In this document: one piece after another, positions 16,273 to 24,543 of the stretch
Layout of the letters: the number at the start of each line of letters is the position of its first letter
Position numbering within the stretch: the stretch's first letter is position 1
DNA from: Gloeocapsopsis crepidinum LEGE 06123
GTDB taxonomy: Bacteria; Cyanobacteriota; Cyanobacteriia; Cyanobacteriales; Chroococcidiopsidaceae
Assembly (NCBI RefSeq): GCF_015207655.1
Contig: NZ_JADEWN010000053.1
Location: 1 to 44,734, forward strand
Direction: 5' to 3'
DNA: 44,734 nucleotides
Made by a program: the position numbers and the translations under genes
Notes under the pieces: model-generated
The model's database searches: none
What the model was told of the DNA's origin: nothing
The model's input: only the letters and a program-made list of their open reading frames with translations

Positions 16273-17268
16273 ATGCAAAAGATAAATTTGCTAAATGTTG
16301 AAATTGATAATTTACCCACATCAAAACTTTTAAAAGAATTAAACAAAGGAATTGTTTTTACAACTAATGTAGATCATCTCATTAAACTACAAAAAGATAA
16401 AGAATTTGTTGAGGCTTACAATGTAGCTGATTACAAAGTTTGTGATAGTCAAATAGTCATGTATGCATCTAAATTTTTAGGTACGCCGATTAAAGAAAAA
16501 ATATCTGGTTCTGATTTTTTCCCTGATTTTTATAATTACCATAAAACCAATGAAGATATTAAAATATTTTTGTTAGGGGCAGGTAAAGGAATAGCTAATC
16601 AAGCTCAAAAAAATATTAATAATAAAATGGCAAGAAATATAGTTGTAGGGGCACATTCTCCATCTTTTGGATTTGAAAAAGACGAAGAAGAGTGCCAGGA
16701 AATTATAAAAATGATTAATGGTACAGATGCTACAGTTCTTGCAGTAGGGCTAGGCGCACCAAAGCAAGAAAAATGGATTTATAAATATAGACGCAAGCTA
16801 TCAAAAATTAAAATATTTTTAGCTTTAGGAGCTACTATTGATTTTGAAGCAGGTAATTTGAAAAGATCTCCAAAATGGATGAGTAGTTTTGGTTTGGAGT
16901 GGTTTTACAGATTACTGTGCGAGCCTCAAAGATTATGGCAAAGATATTTAGTAGACGATCTGCCTTTCTTCTGGTTGATTTTGAAGCAAAAGCTTAATTT
17001 TTCTAACTGTCAAAATAATCAGACAGTAAGTATGGCAAATACAAAACTCATTAATTCTAAAAAAGAAATCGATATTTTTCAATTTAATTCAACTCAATAT
17101 AAGTATCAAAATTTAAATAGCTTGAATCGAACTGAACTAAAGCGTTCAGCTTGGACAAAACCAACTTCAGCTATTAACTTAGGAATAAATTTTAGGCGGT
17201 CGCATTCATACAAAGTTGAGAAGCTCAACGTACAAACTCAACTTACAAATAAATTCTCTTACCGTTAG
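16273..17268 (+). CDS. WecG/TagA/CpsF-family glycosyltransferase
   Basis: 331 residues from ATG 16273, preceded by GGAG at 16262-16265; the in-frame ATG at 16255 overlaps that site. The GT26 fold is shown by FTTNVDHLIKLQ, 'CDSQIVMYASKFLG', SGSDFFPDFY, FLLGAGKGIA, VGLGAPKQEKWI and SFGLEWFYRLLCEPQRLWQRY. Such enzymes add N-acetylmannosamine(-uronate) or a similar sugar to a lipid-linked intermediate on the inner face of the membrane. The last ~80 residues are Asn/Ser/Lys-rich and outside the family core, a lineage-specific tail. It opens an exopolysaccharide operon-like series on the same strand. Confidence 0.88.
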   Translation: MQKINLLNVEIDNLPTSKLLKELNKGIVFTTNVDHLIKLQKDKEFVEAYNVADYKVCDSQIVMYASKFLGTPIKEKISGSDFFPDFYNYHKTNEDIKIFLLGAGKGIANQAQKNINNKMARNIVVGAHSPSFGFEKDEEECQEIIKMINGTDATVLAVGLGAPKQEKWIYKYRRKLSKIKIFLALGATIDFEAGNLKRSPKWMSSFGLEWFYRLLCEPQRLWQRYLVDDLPFFWLILKQKLNFSNCQNNQTVSMANTKLINSKKEIDIFQFNSTQYKYQNLNSLNRTELKRSAWTKPTSAINLGINFRRSHSYKVEKLNVQTQLTNKFSYR

Positions 17269-17309
17269 TTGCAACTAAGTCAAGTTCAAACTTTTATTGA
17301 GGATTTCTA

Positions 17310-18719
17310 ATGGCTGGTTCTGTAATATTCCCCAAATCATTTCCCAAAACAAGTTTTAAGCAAAGCTATTGGCAGCGTTATTTACTTCTAGGATTATTAG
17401 CTAACGCAACCTTTGGGATTTTAGCTTTACTTTACTTAAAGCTAGTGCCACCAACTTATACAAGTCACTCAGCAATTACTTTACCAGAAGCCGGATCGGC
17501 GGCAAATGTGAACTTACCAAACATAGGACAAGCTTCTTATGAAAATTCCTCTCTCTACGCTAGTACAACCCAAGATCCAAGAGAAAATTATAAGTTTATT
17601 GCCCAAAGCGAACCTGTATTAAATGCAGCAGCTAATCAGCTAAATATACCCGTAGCAAAGTTTGGTAAGCCGCGAATTGGAATTATTGATGGCACTACAA
17701 TTATGACTGTCGATTTTAAGGGTGCGAGTCCTGAAGAAGCGCGGAGCAAATCTTTAGCTTTCTATAATGCTTTTGAAGCTAAACTTAATGAATTAAGAAG
17801 TGAAGAAGCAATTCGCCGAGAGTCAAGTGTTCAAAACGCGCTAGGTGACTCTTGGAAAAAGTTAGAAATTGCTCAACAGCGACTTTCCACTTACAAAACT
17901 AGTTCAGGTTTGAGTTCTAACGAGCAACTTAGAGATCTTTCTAATAATATTGAACAGCTACGCAAACAAAAAGTTGAGATTTTAGCTCAACAGCAGCAAG
18001 CTAGTGCTCGTTTAAGTCAATTATCAGCTAGTTTAAATTTATCAGATTTAGAAGCTGTAGATGCCTTCACATTACAAACAGATCAAATATTTCAGCAAAA
18101 TTTAAAAGATTATAGTGAAGCTAGCGCTACACTAAGTGTTCTAGACGCAAAGTTTCTACCTGGCAATCCTCAGTTAGTTGCACAGCAGGCTAAACAAAAT
18201 GCTGCTCAAACAGCATTACTCAATCGCAGTCAGTATCTTTTAAGGAAACCAATTAGCCAAGCAACCATACATCAACTTAGTCTCAATAGCACTAACTCGG
18301 ATTCAGCACGCGAAAGTCTTTTTCAGCAACTAGTAACGACTCAAGCAGAACAAAAAGGATTTCAAGCACAAGCACAAACCACTGACGAGCAAATTACCCA
18401 ACTTCAAATTAGACTTAACCAATTAGCACAAAAAGAATCTGACTTAGATGCTTTGCAGAGAGATTTACAAGTTACTGAAGCCGTCTTTTCTTCCACACTA
18501 ACTAGACTAGATATAGGTAAGTCAGATACTTTTGGTTCTTATCCACTTGTTCAATTCGTTACACAACCTAACTTACCACAAACCACAAGTTGGCCAAAAA
18601 AAGAATTTGTTTTATTTGGTACTGTATTAGCTTCAATTTTTGTAACTATAAGTATAGCATTGTTTGGAATGTATCGCTATCAAAAGTCAGTTGATCTGCA
18701 ACCAAAATCAAAGTTTTAA
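17310..18719 (+). CDS. Polysaccharide chain-length/export protein, Wzz/GumC-like without kinase domain
   Basis: 469 residues. One membrane helix near the N-terminus (about 25-48, LLGLLANATFGILALLYL) and one near the C-terminus (about 433-457, FVLFGTVLASIFVTISIALF) enclose a periplasmic region. Long coiled coils lie at about 175-235 and 345-395, rich in Gln, Leu and Ser. This is the usual Wzz/GumC build of co-polymerases that set polysaccharide chain length and link to the export channel. The tyrosine-kinase domain seen in Wzc is absent. No separate kinase or outer-membrane Wza-type gene is visible in the window, so these must lie elsewhere if used. Confidence 0.85.
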   Translation: MAGSVIFPKSFPKTSFKQSYWQRYLLLGLLANATFGILALLYLKLVPPTYTSHSAITLPEAGSAANVNLPNIGQASYENSSLYASTTQDPRENYKFIAQSEPVLNAAANQLNIPVAKFGKPRIGIIDGTTIMTVDFKGASPEEARSKSLAFYNAFEAKLNELRSEEAIRRESSVQNALGDSWKKLEIAQQRLSTYKTSSGLSSNEQLRDLSNNIEQLRKQKVEILAQQQQASARLSQLSASLNLSDLEAVDAFTLQTDQIFQQNLKDYSEASATLSVLDAKFLPGNPQLVAQQAKQNAAQTALLNRSQYLLRKPISQATIHQLSLNSTNSDSARESLFQQLVTTQAEQKGFQAQAQTTDEQITQLQIRLNQLAQKESDLDALQRDLQVTEAVFSSTLTRLDIGKSDTFGSYPLVQFVTQPNLPQTTSWPKKEFVLFGTVLASIFVTISIALFGMYRYQKSVDLQPKSKF

Positions 18720-18761
18720 AAACCATAAATTTGAGCTATCACTACACCATTAAATTTTAGG

Positions 18762-20000
18762 ATGAAGCCTCAAAATCTTGAAGAAAAAGTAGTACTATAC
18801 TCGGCGATAGGTACCTATGGGCTTTATCTACTTGGAGCACAATATATTTTTATACCTGCGATCGCCTGGCTTTTAACACTCTACCTATGTAAGCGAATTT
18901 GGCAACAAATACAAAATCTGCTAGTTGAGAAAGTTACAATTCCTGTTTCAATCTGGGTCTGGATTATTGCTATGCTCCTTTTAGAGTTTGCTTTAATTAT
19001 GGGGCACATAGATTTTGATTTAGGGTTGATCAAAACTATTTTTTCATCAATTAACAATTGGGCTAGGCAATATGCCCTTTTAGCATTATTTCCCTTAGTA
19101 GGCTGCCTTAATATTCGACCTCAAATTCTTTATCGTGCAGCTTGTATTATTTGCTTACAAAGCTTAATTTTTGCTTTTATTTCTTATTTAGTTTTTATAT
19201 CACCTTTACCTCACATTGAATATGTTTCTCCTTTAGCAATTTTAGGAGGTGGTTCAAACGAGCTTTACTCAGTAGCTTTTTATGAAGTTGAATATGGAAC
19301 TAACTTATTGCGATTAAAATTGTTAGCTCCCTGGTGTCCTGAGTTAGGAATGATAGCTAATATTTATTTTCTTCTTGCTATTCAAGAAAAAAATAGTAAA
19401 TGGAGAATTATTGGTGTAATTGGTGCGATCGCTATGGTTATTGGCTCTTTCTCTCGCGCAGCTATAGTCTGCTTACCGACTGTTTTTGCACTAGTTTGGG
19501 TATTAGGAAAGCTGACTCAGCCTACAACTCATATCACTTTAGCAATAGCAAGTTTTATTACCAGTATATTTACTCCTCAATTATTTAATTTCATTCAAAC
19601 TTCCCGCGAACAATTCGATAGTTTCCGTGCAAGTTCTTCAGAAGTAAGAGGACTTTTAGTTAACTTAGCATTAGATCGCTGGCATGAAGCTCCTCTTTGG
19701 GGACATGGCATTGTCACTCCTTGGCTAAATACTCCAGGAATTGGCACTCATCACACTTGGGTTGGTCTTTTGTTTATTCGAGGAATAGTTGGTTTAAGTG
19801 CTTTTGTAATTCCCTTATTTTGGAGTTTCATTGATTTATTATATAAAGCTCAAAAAAATGCGACTGCTAGAGTTGGTTTAGGTATTGTTTTAGTCCTATT
19901 TATTTTTAGCTCTGTTATAGATATTTCCTACATAGTTCACCTTTATTGGTTAGGCTTGATTATGCTAGGTGTTGCACTTAAAGAAGAACTAGAGTATTAA
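18762..20000 (+). CDS. O-antigen polymerase/ligase-like membrane protein (Wzy/WaaL family)
   Basis: 412 residues with roughly ten hydrophobic membrane segments spread over the whole length. A large hydrophilic loop at about residues 275-325 carries SREQFDSFRASSSEVRG and 'HTWVGLLFIRGIVG', the loop type where Wzy and WaaL proteins place catalytic Arg and His residues. It probably polymerises repeat units of an exopolysaccharide or ligates glycan at the outer face of the inner membrane. Sequence alone does not separate polymerase from ligase. Neighbours (Wzz-like before it, Wzx-like flippase later) favour a Wzy-dependent pathway. Confidence 0.75.
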   Translation: MKPQNLEEKVVLYSAIGTYGLYLLGAQYIFIPAIAWLLTLYLCKRIWQQIQNLLVEKVTIPVSIWVWIIAMLLLEFALIMGHIDFDLGLIKTIFSSINNWARQYALLALFPLVGCLNIRPQILYRAACIICLQSLIFAFISYLVFISPLPHIEYVSPLAILGGGSNELYSVAFYEVEYGTNLLRLKLLAPWCPELGMIANIYFLLAIQEKNSKWRIIGVIGAIAMVIGSFSRAAIVCLPTVFALVWVLGKLTQPTTHITLAIASFITSIFTPQLFNFIQTSREQFDSFRASSSEVRGLLVNLALDRWHEAPLWGHGIVTPWLNTPGIGTHHTWVGLLFIRGIVGLSAFVIPLFWSFIDLLYKAQKNATARVGLGIVLVLFIFSSVIDISYIVHLYWLGLIMLGVALKEELEY

Positions 20001-20086
20001 TTATTTTTTGCTGATTTTGTCATAGAAATAGTAAACAAGACTGAGAAAAAGAAAAGAGTTAATTTTGCATAATTGAGGGTTGCTGT

Positions 20087-21226
20087 ATGCACGTTATTGT
20101 TTTAGAAAATCAACCATCTTCGCAACGCGGTGGGCAAGAGCTAATTTTACTAGATGTTTGTAAAGGTTTAGCCGATCGCGGGCATCAAATCAGTTTACTT
20201 TATCTAGAGGAAGGCAACTTAATTAAACAATACCAAGAGTTCTGTACTCATTTAATTAAAGTCAATAGTTTTCTTCTCGATCGAAATACGATTAAAAATA
20301 GCTTAAAATTCTTTACTGATATTTGGAAAGTGCCGATTAGTAAAAATAGTGTAGTTTATAGTAATCGATATCATGATGTTGTTTTTGGGTATCTGTTGTC
20401 ATTGATTAAACAGATTCCCTTTGTCTGCTACTTACAACTACCTCCACATACAAAAAAATTTGGTCGCCCGCATACACTTGGATTAAAAGGTGTAAATAAG
20501 TTTATTGCGCTTTCAAAACAAACAAAATTAGACTGGCTTGATGTTGGCTTGAAAGAAAAAAAAATTGATATAGTTCATGTTGGTATTAATTGGGAAACTT
20601 ATCAGCCTACGAGCAGCTTATCTACTCTGAAAAAACAATGGGGTGTTTCTGAAAATACTAGAGTCATTTTATATGTAGGCAGAATTGATAAAGAGAAAGG
20701 AATAGAAGTATTAATTAAAGCTTTTGCTTTACTTGTTAAAAGTAGTACTAATACTAAGTTACTAATTGCTGGAAAACCGGTCGCCCACTCCACTCATGAA
20801 GAGGGTGAAATTTACAAGAAATCCTTAGAGCAGTTAGCAATTGATTTAGGTGTAGCAGAATATGTAAATTTTCTTGGTCATGTAACAAATACAACTTCTA
20901 TTTATCAAATTAGCGATGTTACAGTTGTGCCTAGCTTATGGTCTGAACCTTTTGGTAGAGTTATTATTGAGTCAATGGCTTGTGGAACTCCCGTAGTAGC
21001 TAGCTGCACTGGAGGAATCCCCGAAATTTTAACAGAAGAGTTTGAGAAAAAGCTTTTTGAACCAGGAAATGAACAAGCTTTGTTAAACACTCTAACTCAA
21101 ACAATTGATTGGCGAGATAGAGATTCTGATCTAGGTAACAGGTGTCGCCAACATATTTTATCAAAGTTTAATTTAGATAACATGATCGATGAAATTGAAA
21201 AGTCGCTACTGAGTGTTATTAAGTAG
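20087..21226 (+). CDS. GT4-family glycosyltransferase
   Basis: 379 residues with two Rossmann halves (GT-B fold). The N-terminal half has SQRGGQELILLDVCKGL, with a glycine-rich acceptor loop. The C-terminal half has ILYVGRIDKEKGIEVLIKAF and the donor-binding EPFGRVIIESMACGTPVVAS followed by GGIPEIL. This EX7E-type signature is characteristic of retaining GT4 enzymes that use nucleotide sugars. It acts in the cytoplasm on the lipid-linked repeat unit. Sugar and linkage cannot be predicted. No membrane helix is present. Confidence 0.88.
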   Translation: MHVIVLENQPSSQRGGQELILLDVCKGLADRGHQISLLYLEEGNLIKQYQEFCTHLIKVNSFLLDRNTIKNSLKFFTDIWKVPISKNSVVYSNRYHDVVFGYLLSLIKQIPFVCYLQLPPHTKKFGRPHTLGLKGVNKFIALSKQTKLDWLDVGLKEKKIDIVHVGINWETYQPTSSLSTLKKQWGVSENTRVILYVGRIDKEKGIEVLIKAFALLVKSSTNTKLLIAGKPVAHSTHEEGEIYKKSLEQLAIDLGVAEYVNFLGHVTNTTSIYQISDVTVVPSLWSEPFGRVIIESMACGTPVVASCTGGIPEILTEEFEKKLFEPGNEQALLNTLTQTIDWRDRDSDLGNRCRQHILSKFNLDNMIDEIEKSLLSVIK

Positions 21227-21306
21227 TACTTAATACAATAATTAGCTTTTTTTAAGAGCATCTCTAAGGCATTTATTCAAGTAAATTGTTGAAGTTATAA
21301 AAAGTA

Positions 21307-22055
21307 AAATGCCAAAAGTAACAGTAATAGTACCAGCATACAATGCTGAACAAACAATAGTAGCCACAATCGCCAGCGTTCAACAGCAAACATATCAGGA
21401 TTGGGAACTGATTGTGATAAATGACGGGAGTAGCGATCGCACACTAGAACTACTCAAGCGGATCAGAGAACCAAGAATGCGAGTGTATCACTACAGCAAC
21501 GCGGGGGTATCAGTAGCACGTAATCGCGGTATTGCCCTAGCCCAGGGCGAACTGATTGCATTCTTGGATGCAGATGACTTGTGGAGTGCAGACAAACTTG
21601 AGTTACAAGTCGCTGCTTTACAACAATATCCTCATGCAGCAGTGGCATATAGTTGGACATATTTCATGAATGCCACGGCAACAACGATTCATGCTGCACC
21701 AGGGGTGTGGTTTGAGGGGGATGTGTACCAGCAGTTGTTAGTGCGCAACTTCCTCTACAGTGGTTCCAATCCTTTAGTGCGCCGTGATGCACTTGTCCTA
21801 GTGGGTGGGTTTGAACCTACGTTAACTCATGGTGAAGACTGGGAGTTGTTTGTCCGCTTGGCTGCTGTTGTCCAGTTTGTTGTTGTTCCTGTTGGGCAAG
21901 TTTTCTATCGTCAATCTTCCACTTCAGCTTCGGCACAGGTCGATTTGATGGAACAACGTCTTCTCCTCGTCATTGACTCTGTTTTCTCTGCTGCCCCTCC
22001 TCAGTTTCTCTCACTTAAATCTCATTGTCTTGCTAATCTCTATCAATATCTAACA
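21307..22055 (+). repeat. Direct repeat copy 1, 749 bp, within the first GT2 gene
   Basis: Bases 21307-22055 match 23573-24321 at a constant offset of 2266 bp. By direct reading only two positions differ, T21530/C23796 (silent) and T21610/C23876 (Val101 to Ala). Identity starts two bases before the ATG and ends abruptly inside the gene, after codon 249. Beyond both ends the sequences are unrelated, as expected for recent copying or gene conversion. Confidence 0.95.
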
Positions 22056-22277
22056 CAGCTATGCTTAAAGCGTGTTTCTCATCCTAATGGCACTAAACAA
22101 GCTAAACAAATGTTGTGGAAAGCTATTTCTGTACGACCGCAAATGTTGTTAAACAGACACACTCAGACTTTATTATTTAAGCTATTAATCCTCAGATTTT
22201 TTTCGTATAAAGTTGCTATTTATCTTTTACACTCCTTTAGTAGAAGTCATGCTGTTAAAATATCGTTTAACTCTTAA
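21309..22277 (+). CDS. GT2-family glycosyltransferase, copy 1
   Basis: 322 residues. The GT-A domain opens with PKVTVIVPAYNAEQTIVATI and has VINDGSSDRT and the metal-binding FLDADDLW (the DxD-type site). 'GGFEPTLTHGEDWELFVRLA' carries the catalytic ED pair. These inverting transferases move a sugar from a nucleotide donor onto the growing repeat unit. Residues 1-249 are the same as in the second GT2 (23575-24543) except Val101/Ala. The last ~73 residues (from LTQLCLKRVSHPNG) are completely different. Catalytic domain and donor site are therefore shared, while the C-terminal part, which may bind acceptor or partner, is not. Confidence 0.92.
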   Translation: MPKVTVIVPAYNAEQTIVATIASVQQQTYQDWELIVINDGSSDRTLELLKRIREPRMRVYHYSNAGVSVARNRGIALAQGELIAFLDADDLWSADKLELQVAALQQYPHAAVAYSWTYFMNATATTIHAAPGVWFEGDVYQQLLVRNFLYSGSNPLVRRDALVLVGGFEPTLTHGEDWELFVRLAAVVQFVVVPVGQVFYRQSSTSASAQVDLMEQRLLLVIDSVFSAAPPQFLSLKSHCLANLYQYLTQLCLKRVSHPNGTKQAKQMLWKAISVRPQMLLNRHTQTLLFKLLILRFFSYKVAIYLLHSFSRSHAVKISFNS

Positions 22278-22330
22278 AAAGATTATTGACTTTACGTAAG
22301 TATGTAAGAAAAACTTAAAAAAATCTACAA

Positions 22331-23557
22331 ATGCTAATATTCATTTGTTTTTACGTAGGAATAGATAAATTCTTGATTCGATTAAGAATGATCTATCGAG
22401 TCCAAATAAAATCTTTTCTTCGCAAACCAATATTTTATATTTATCAGAGATTTGGCTTAACTGCTATAACAAGAGAAGAGTTAGTAGAAAGTCCTAAAAA
22501 GTATAGGCTTTCACGCTTTAGTTCTCAAGAATTAGTTGTTGCTAGTGAACCAAAATTTTTAGAAGGACACAACGTTAAAAATACAATTTTTCCATTTATT
22601 GTTAATATCGAACAACCTTTTGTCTGTGAGATTGATAATATTTACTTGGCAGGACCTTCAGCCGTTGGTTTTGATGAAAGTCACAATGTTATTTTAGAAA
22701 CAACTACTCCGCTACATTGTCGAAAAAAACATTTAGAAGGAAGTGTATCTGTACGCTCTTTAGCTATCAAAAAAATATTCAATTATAATACTCCTCAAAT
22801 AGATATAGCTTGTTCTTTACTAAATGCTTGGAGCCAAAATTATTGGCACTGGATTATAGATTGTTTAACCCGATTAGAAGGAATTGAATTTTATTACCAA
22901 AAAACTGGAATAAAACCTCAACTAATTATTGATGCCAACCCTACCTCATGGCAAGTAGATTCTCTTAAGCTTTTGGGGTATCAACCACAAGATTGCATTC
23001 AATGGAACAAGTCACGAATGCGAGTAAACAAATTAATCATATCATCATTTCGACGTCATTATGACAAAGTCTATAGTGTAGAATCACCTTCAGCAAGCTG
23101 TTGGATTCGCGAACGGATGCTTAGTCATCTTTCTGACAACGAAGATATTAAGCCTTTTTCATCAAAAATCTTTATCTCTCGCCGGAAGGCTGGAGGACGA
23201 CGAATCATTAATGAAAATGATGTGATAGCAACTTTAGCAGAGTTTGGTTTTATTACTTATGTTTTGGAAGACATGAACTTTGCAGATGAAGTTAGATTAT
23301 TTTCACAAGCCAAAATAGTTGTTGCGCCTCATGGTGCAGGTTTAACAAATATCATTTTTTCCCAAAGTCTAACTTTAATTGAATTATTTGGCTTATCTAT
23401 TTCACCGTGTTTTGCTAACTTAGCACGGGGTTTAGGATTTCAGTACGGATACATTCAATGTCAGTCGCCTCATACTGCCCTTCGTTATCACGATAGCGAC
23501 ATGATAGTAGACACAATCCAATTGAAAAAACTTTTAGTTCAAATGCTCGATTTTTAG
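22331..23557 (+). CDS. GT61-family (DUF563) glycosyltransferase
   Basis: 408 residues. Characteristic points of GT61 are 'WSQNYWHWIIDCLTRL' in the middle and the C-terminal VVAPHGAGLTNIIFS, followed by LIELFG. The family includes plant xylosyl/arabinosyltransferases and many bacterial capsule enzymes. The start is uncertain: ATG 22331 has no clear ribosome binding site and adds a hydrophobic stretch, while in-frame ATG 22388 is an alternative giving 389 residues. The gene lies between the two near-identical GT2 segments and would be lost if they recombined. Confidence 0.85.
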   Translation: MLIFICFYVGIDKFLIRLRMIYRVQIKSFLRKPIFYIYQRFGLTAITREELVESPKKYRLSRFSSQELVVASEPKFLEGHNVKNTIFPFIVNIEQPFVCEIDNIYLAGPSAVGFDESHNVILETTTPLHCRKKHLEGSVSVRSLAIKKIFNYNTPQIDIACSLLNAWSQNYWHWIIDCLTRLEGIEFYYQKTGIKPQLIIDANPTSWQVDSLKLLGYQPQDCIQWNKSRMRVNKLIISSFRRHYDKVYSVESPSASCWIRERMLSHLSDNEDIKPFSSKIFISRRKAGGRRIINENDVIATLAEFGFITYVLEDMNFADEVRLFSQAKIVVAPHGAGLTNIIFSQSLTLIELFGLSISPCFANLARGLGFQYGYIQCQSPHTALRYHDSDMIVDTIQLKKLLVQMLDF

Positions 23558-23572
23558 CTAACTACAAAAATC

Positions 23573-24321
23573 AAATGCCAAAAGTAACAGTAATAGTACC
23601 AGCATACAATGCTGAACAAACAATAGTAGCCACAATCGCCAGCGTTCAACAGCAAACATATCAGGATTGGGAACTGATTGTGATAAATGACGGGAGTAGC
23701 GATCGCACACTAGAACTACTCAAGCGGATCAGAGAACCAAGAATGCGAGTGTATCACTACAGCAACGCGGGGGTATCAGTAGCACGTAATCGCGGCATTG
23801 CCCTAGCCCAGGGCGAACTGATTGCATTCTTGGATGCAGATGACTTGTGGAGTGCAGACAAACTTGAGTTACAAGCCGCTGCTTTACAACAATATCCTCA
23901 TGCAGCAGTGGCATATAGTTGGACATATTTCATGAATGCCACGGCAACAACGATTCATGCTGCACCAGGGGTGTGGTTTGAGGGGGATGTGTACCAGCAG
24001 TTGTTAGTGCGCAACTTCCTCTACAGTGGTTCCAATCCTTTAGTGCGCCGTGATGCACTTGTCCTAGTGGGTGGGTTTGAACCTACGTTAACTCATGGTG
24101 AAGACTGGGAGTTGTTTGTCCGCTTGGCTGCTGTTGTCCAGTTTGTTGTTGTTCCTGTTGGGCAAGTTTTCTATCGTCAATCTTCCACTTCAGCTTCGGC
24201 ACAGGTCGATTTGATGGAACAACGTCTTCTCCTCGTCATTGACTCTGTTTTCTCTGCTGCCCCTCCTCAGTTTCTCTCACTTAAATCTCATTGTCTTGCT
24301 AATCTCTATCAATATCTAACA
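23573..24321 (+). repeat. Direct repeat copy 2, 749 bp, within the second GT2 gene
   Basis: Partner of 21307-22055 at a 2266-bp offset with two differences in 749 bases. Both copies share the start codon and the first 249 codons. The near-absence of silent changes shows that the copies were made or homogenised very recently compared with other paralogues in the locus. Confidence 0.95.
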
Positions 24322-24543
24322 GGTCTACATTTAGCTCAAGCTACTAATCTTGAGGATGTTCAACAAGCCGGAAAAAAACTAGAGATAGCAGTACGTTTAT
24401 CTCCAAAAATTTTACTTAACCAAACAACTCAGTATTTCTTTGTAAAATGGTTTTTGATGCAACTCTTTTCACCTGATATTACTAAAAAACTTCGTCAATT
24501 TAGTACAGCTTATATAATGCACTTTAAGCTTAAGCAAGTATGA
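23575..24543 (+). CDS. GT2-family glycosyltransferase, copy 2
   Basis: 322 residues, the same length as copy 1. It shares the GT-A catalytic domain (VINDGSSDRT, FLDADDLW, GEDWELF), with Ala101 in place of Val. From residue 250 on it has its own tail: LTGLHLAQATNLEDVQQAGK and a hydrophobic C-terminus. The tail 'AVRLSPKILLNQTTQYFFVKWFL' resembles copy 1's 'AISVRPQMLLNRHTQTLLFKLL' in pattern only, suggesting older paralogy of the tails. The stop overlaps the next start (ATGA at 24540-24543), so it is coupled to the GT39-like gene. Only 17 bp separate it from GT61. Confidence 0.92.
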   Translation: MPKVTVIVPAYNAEQTIVATIASVQQQTYQDWELIVINDGSSDRTLELLKRIREPRMRVYHYSNAGVSVARNRGIALAQGELIAFLDADDLWSADKLELQAAALQQYPHAAVAYSWTYFMNATATTIHAAPGVWFEGDVYQQLLVRNFLYSGSNPLVRRDALVLVGGFEPTLTHGEDWELFVRLAAVVQFVVVPVGQVFYRQSSTSASAQVDLMEQRLLLVIDSVFSAAPPQFLSLKSHCLANLYQYLTGLHLAQATNLEDVQQAGKKLEIAVRLSPKILLNQTTQYFFVKWFLMQLFSPDITKKLRQFSTAYIMHFKLKQV

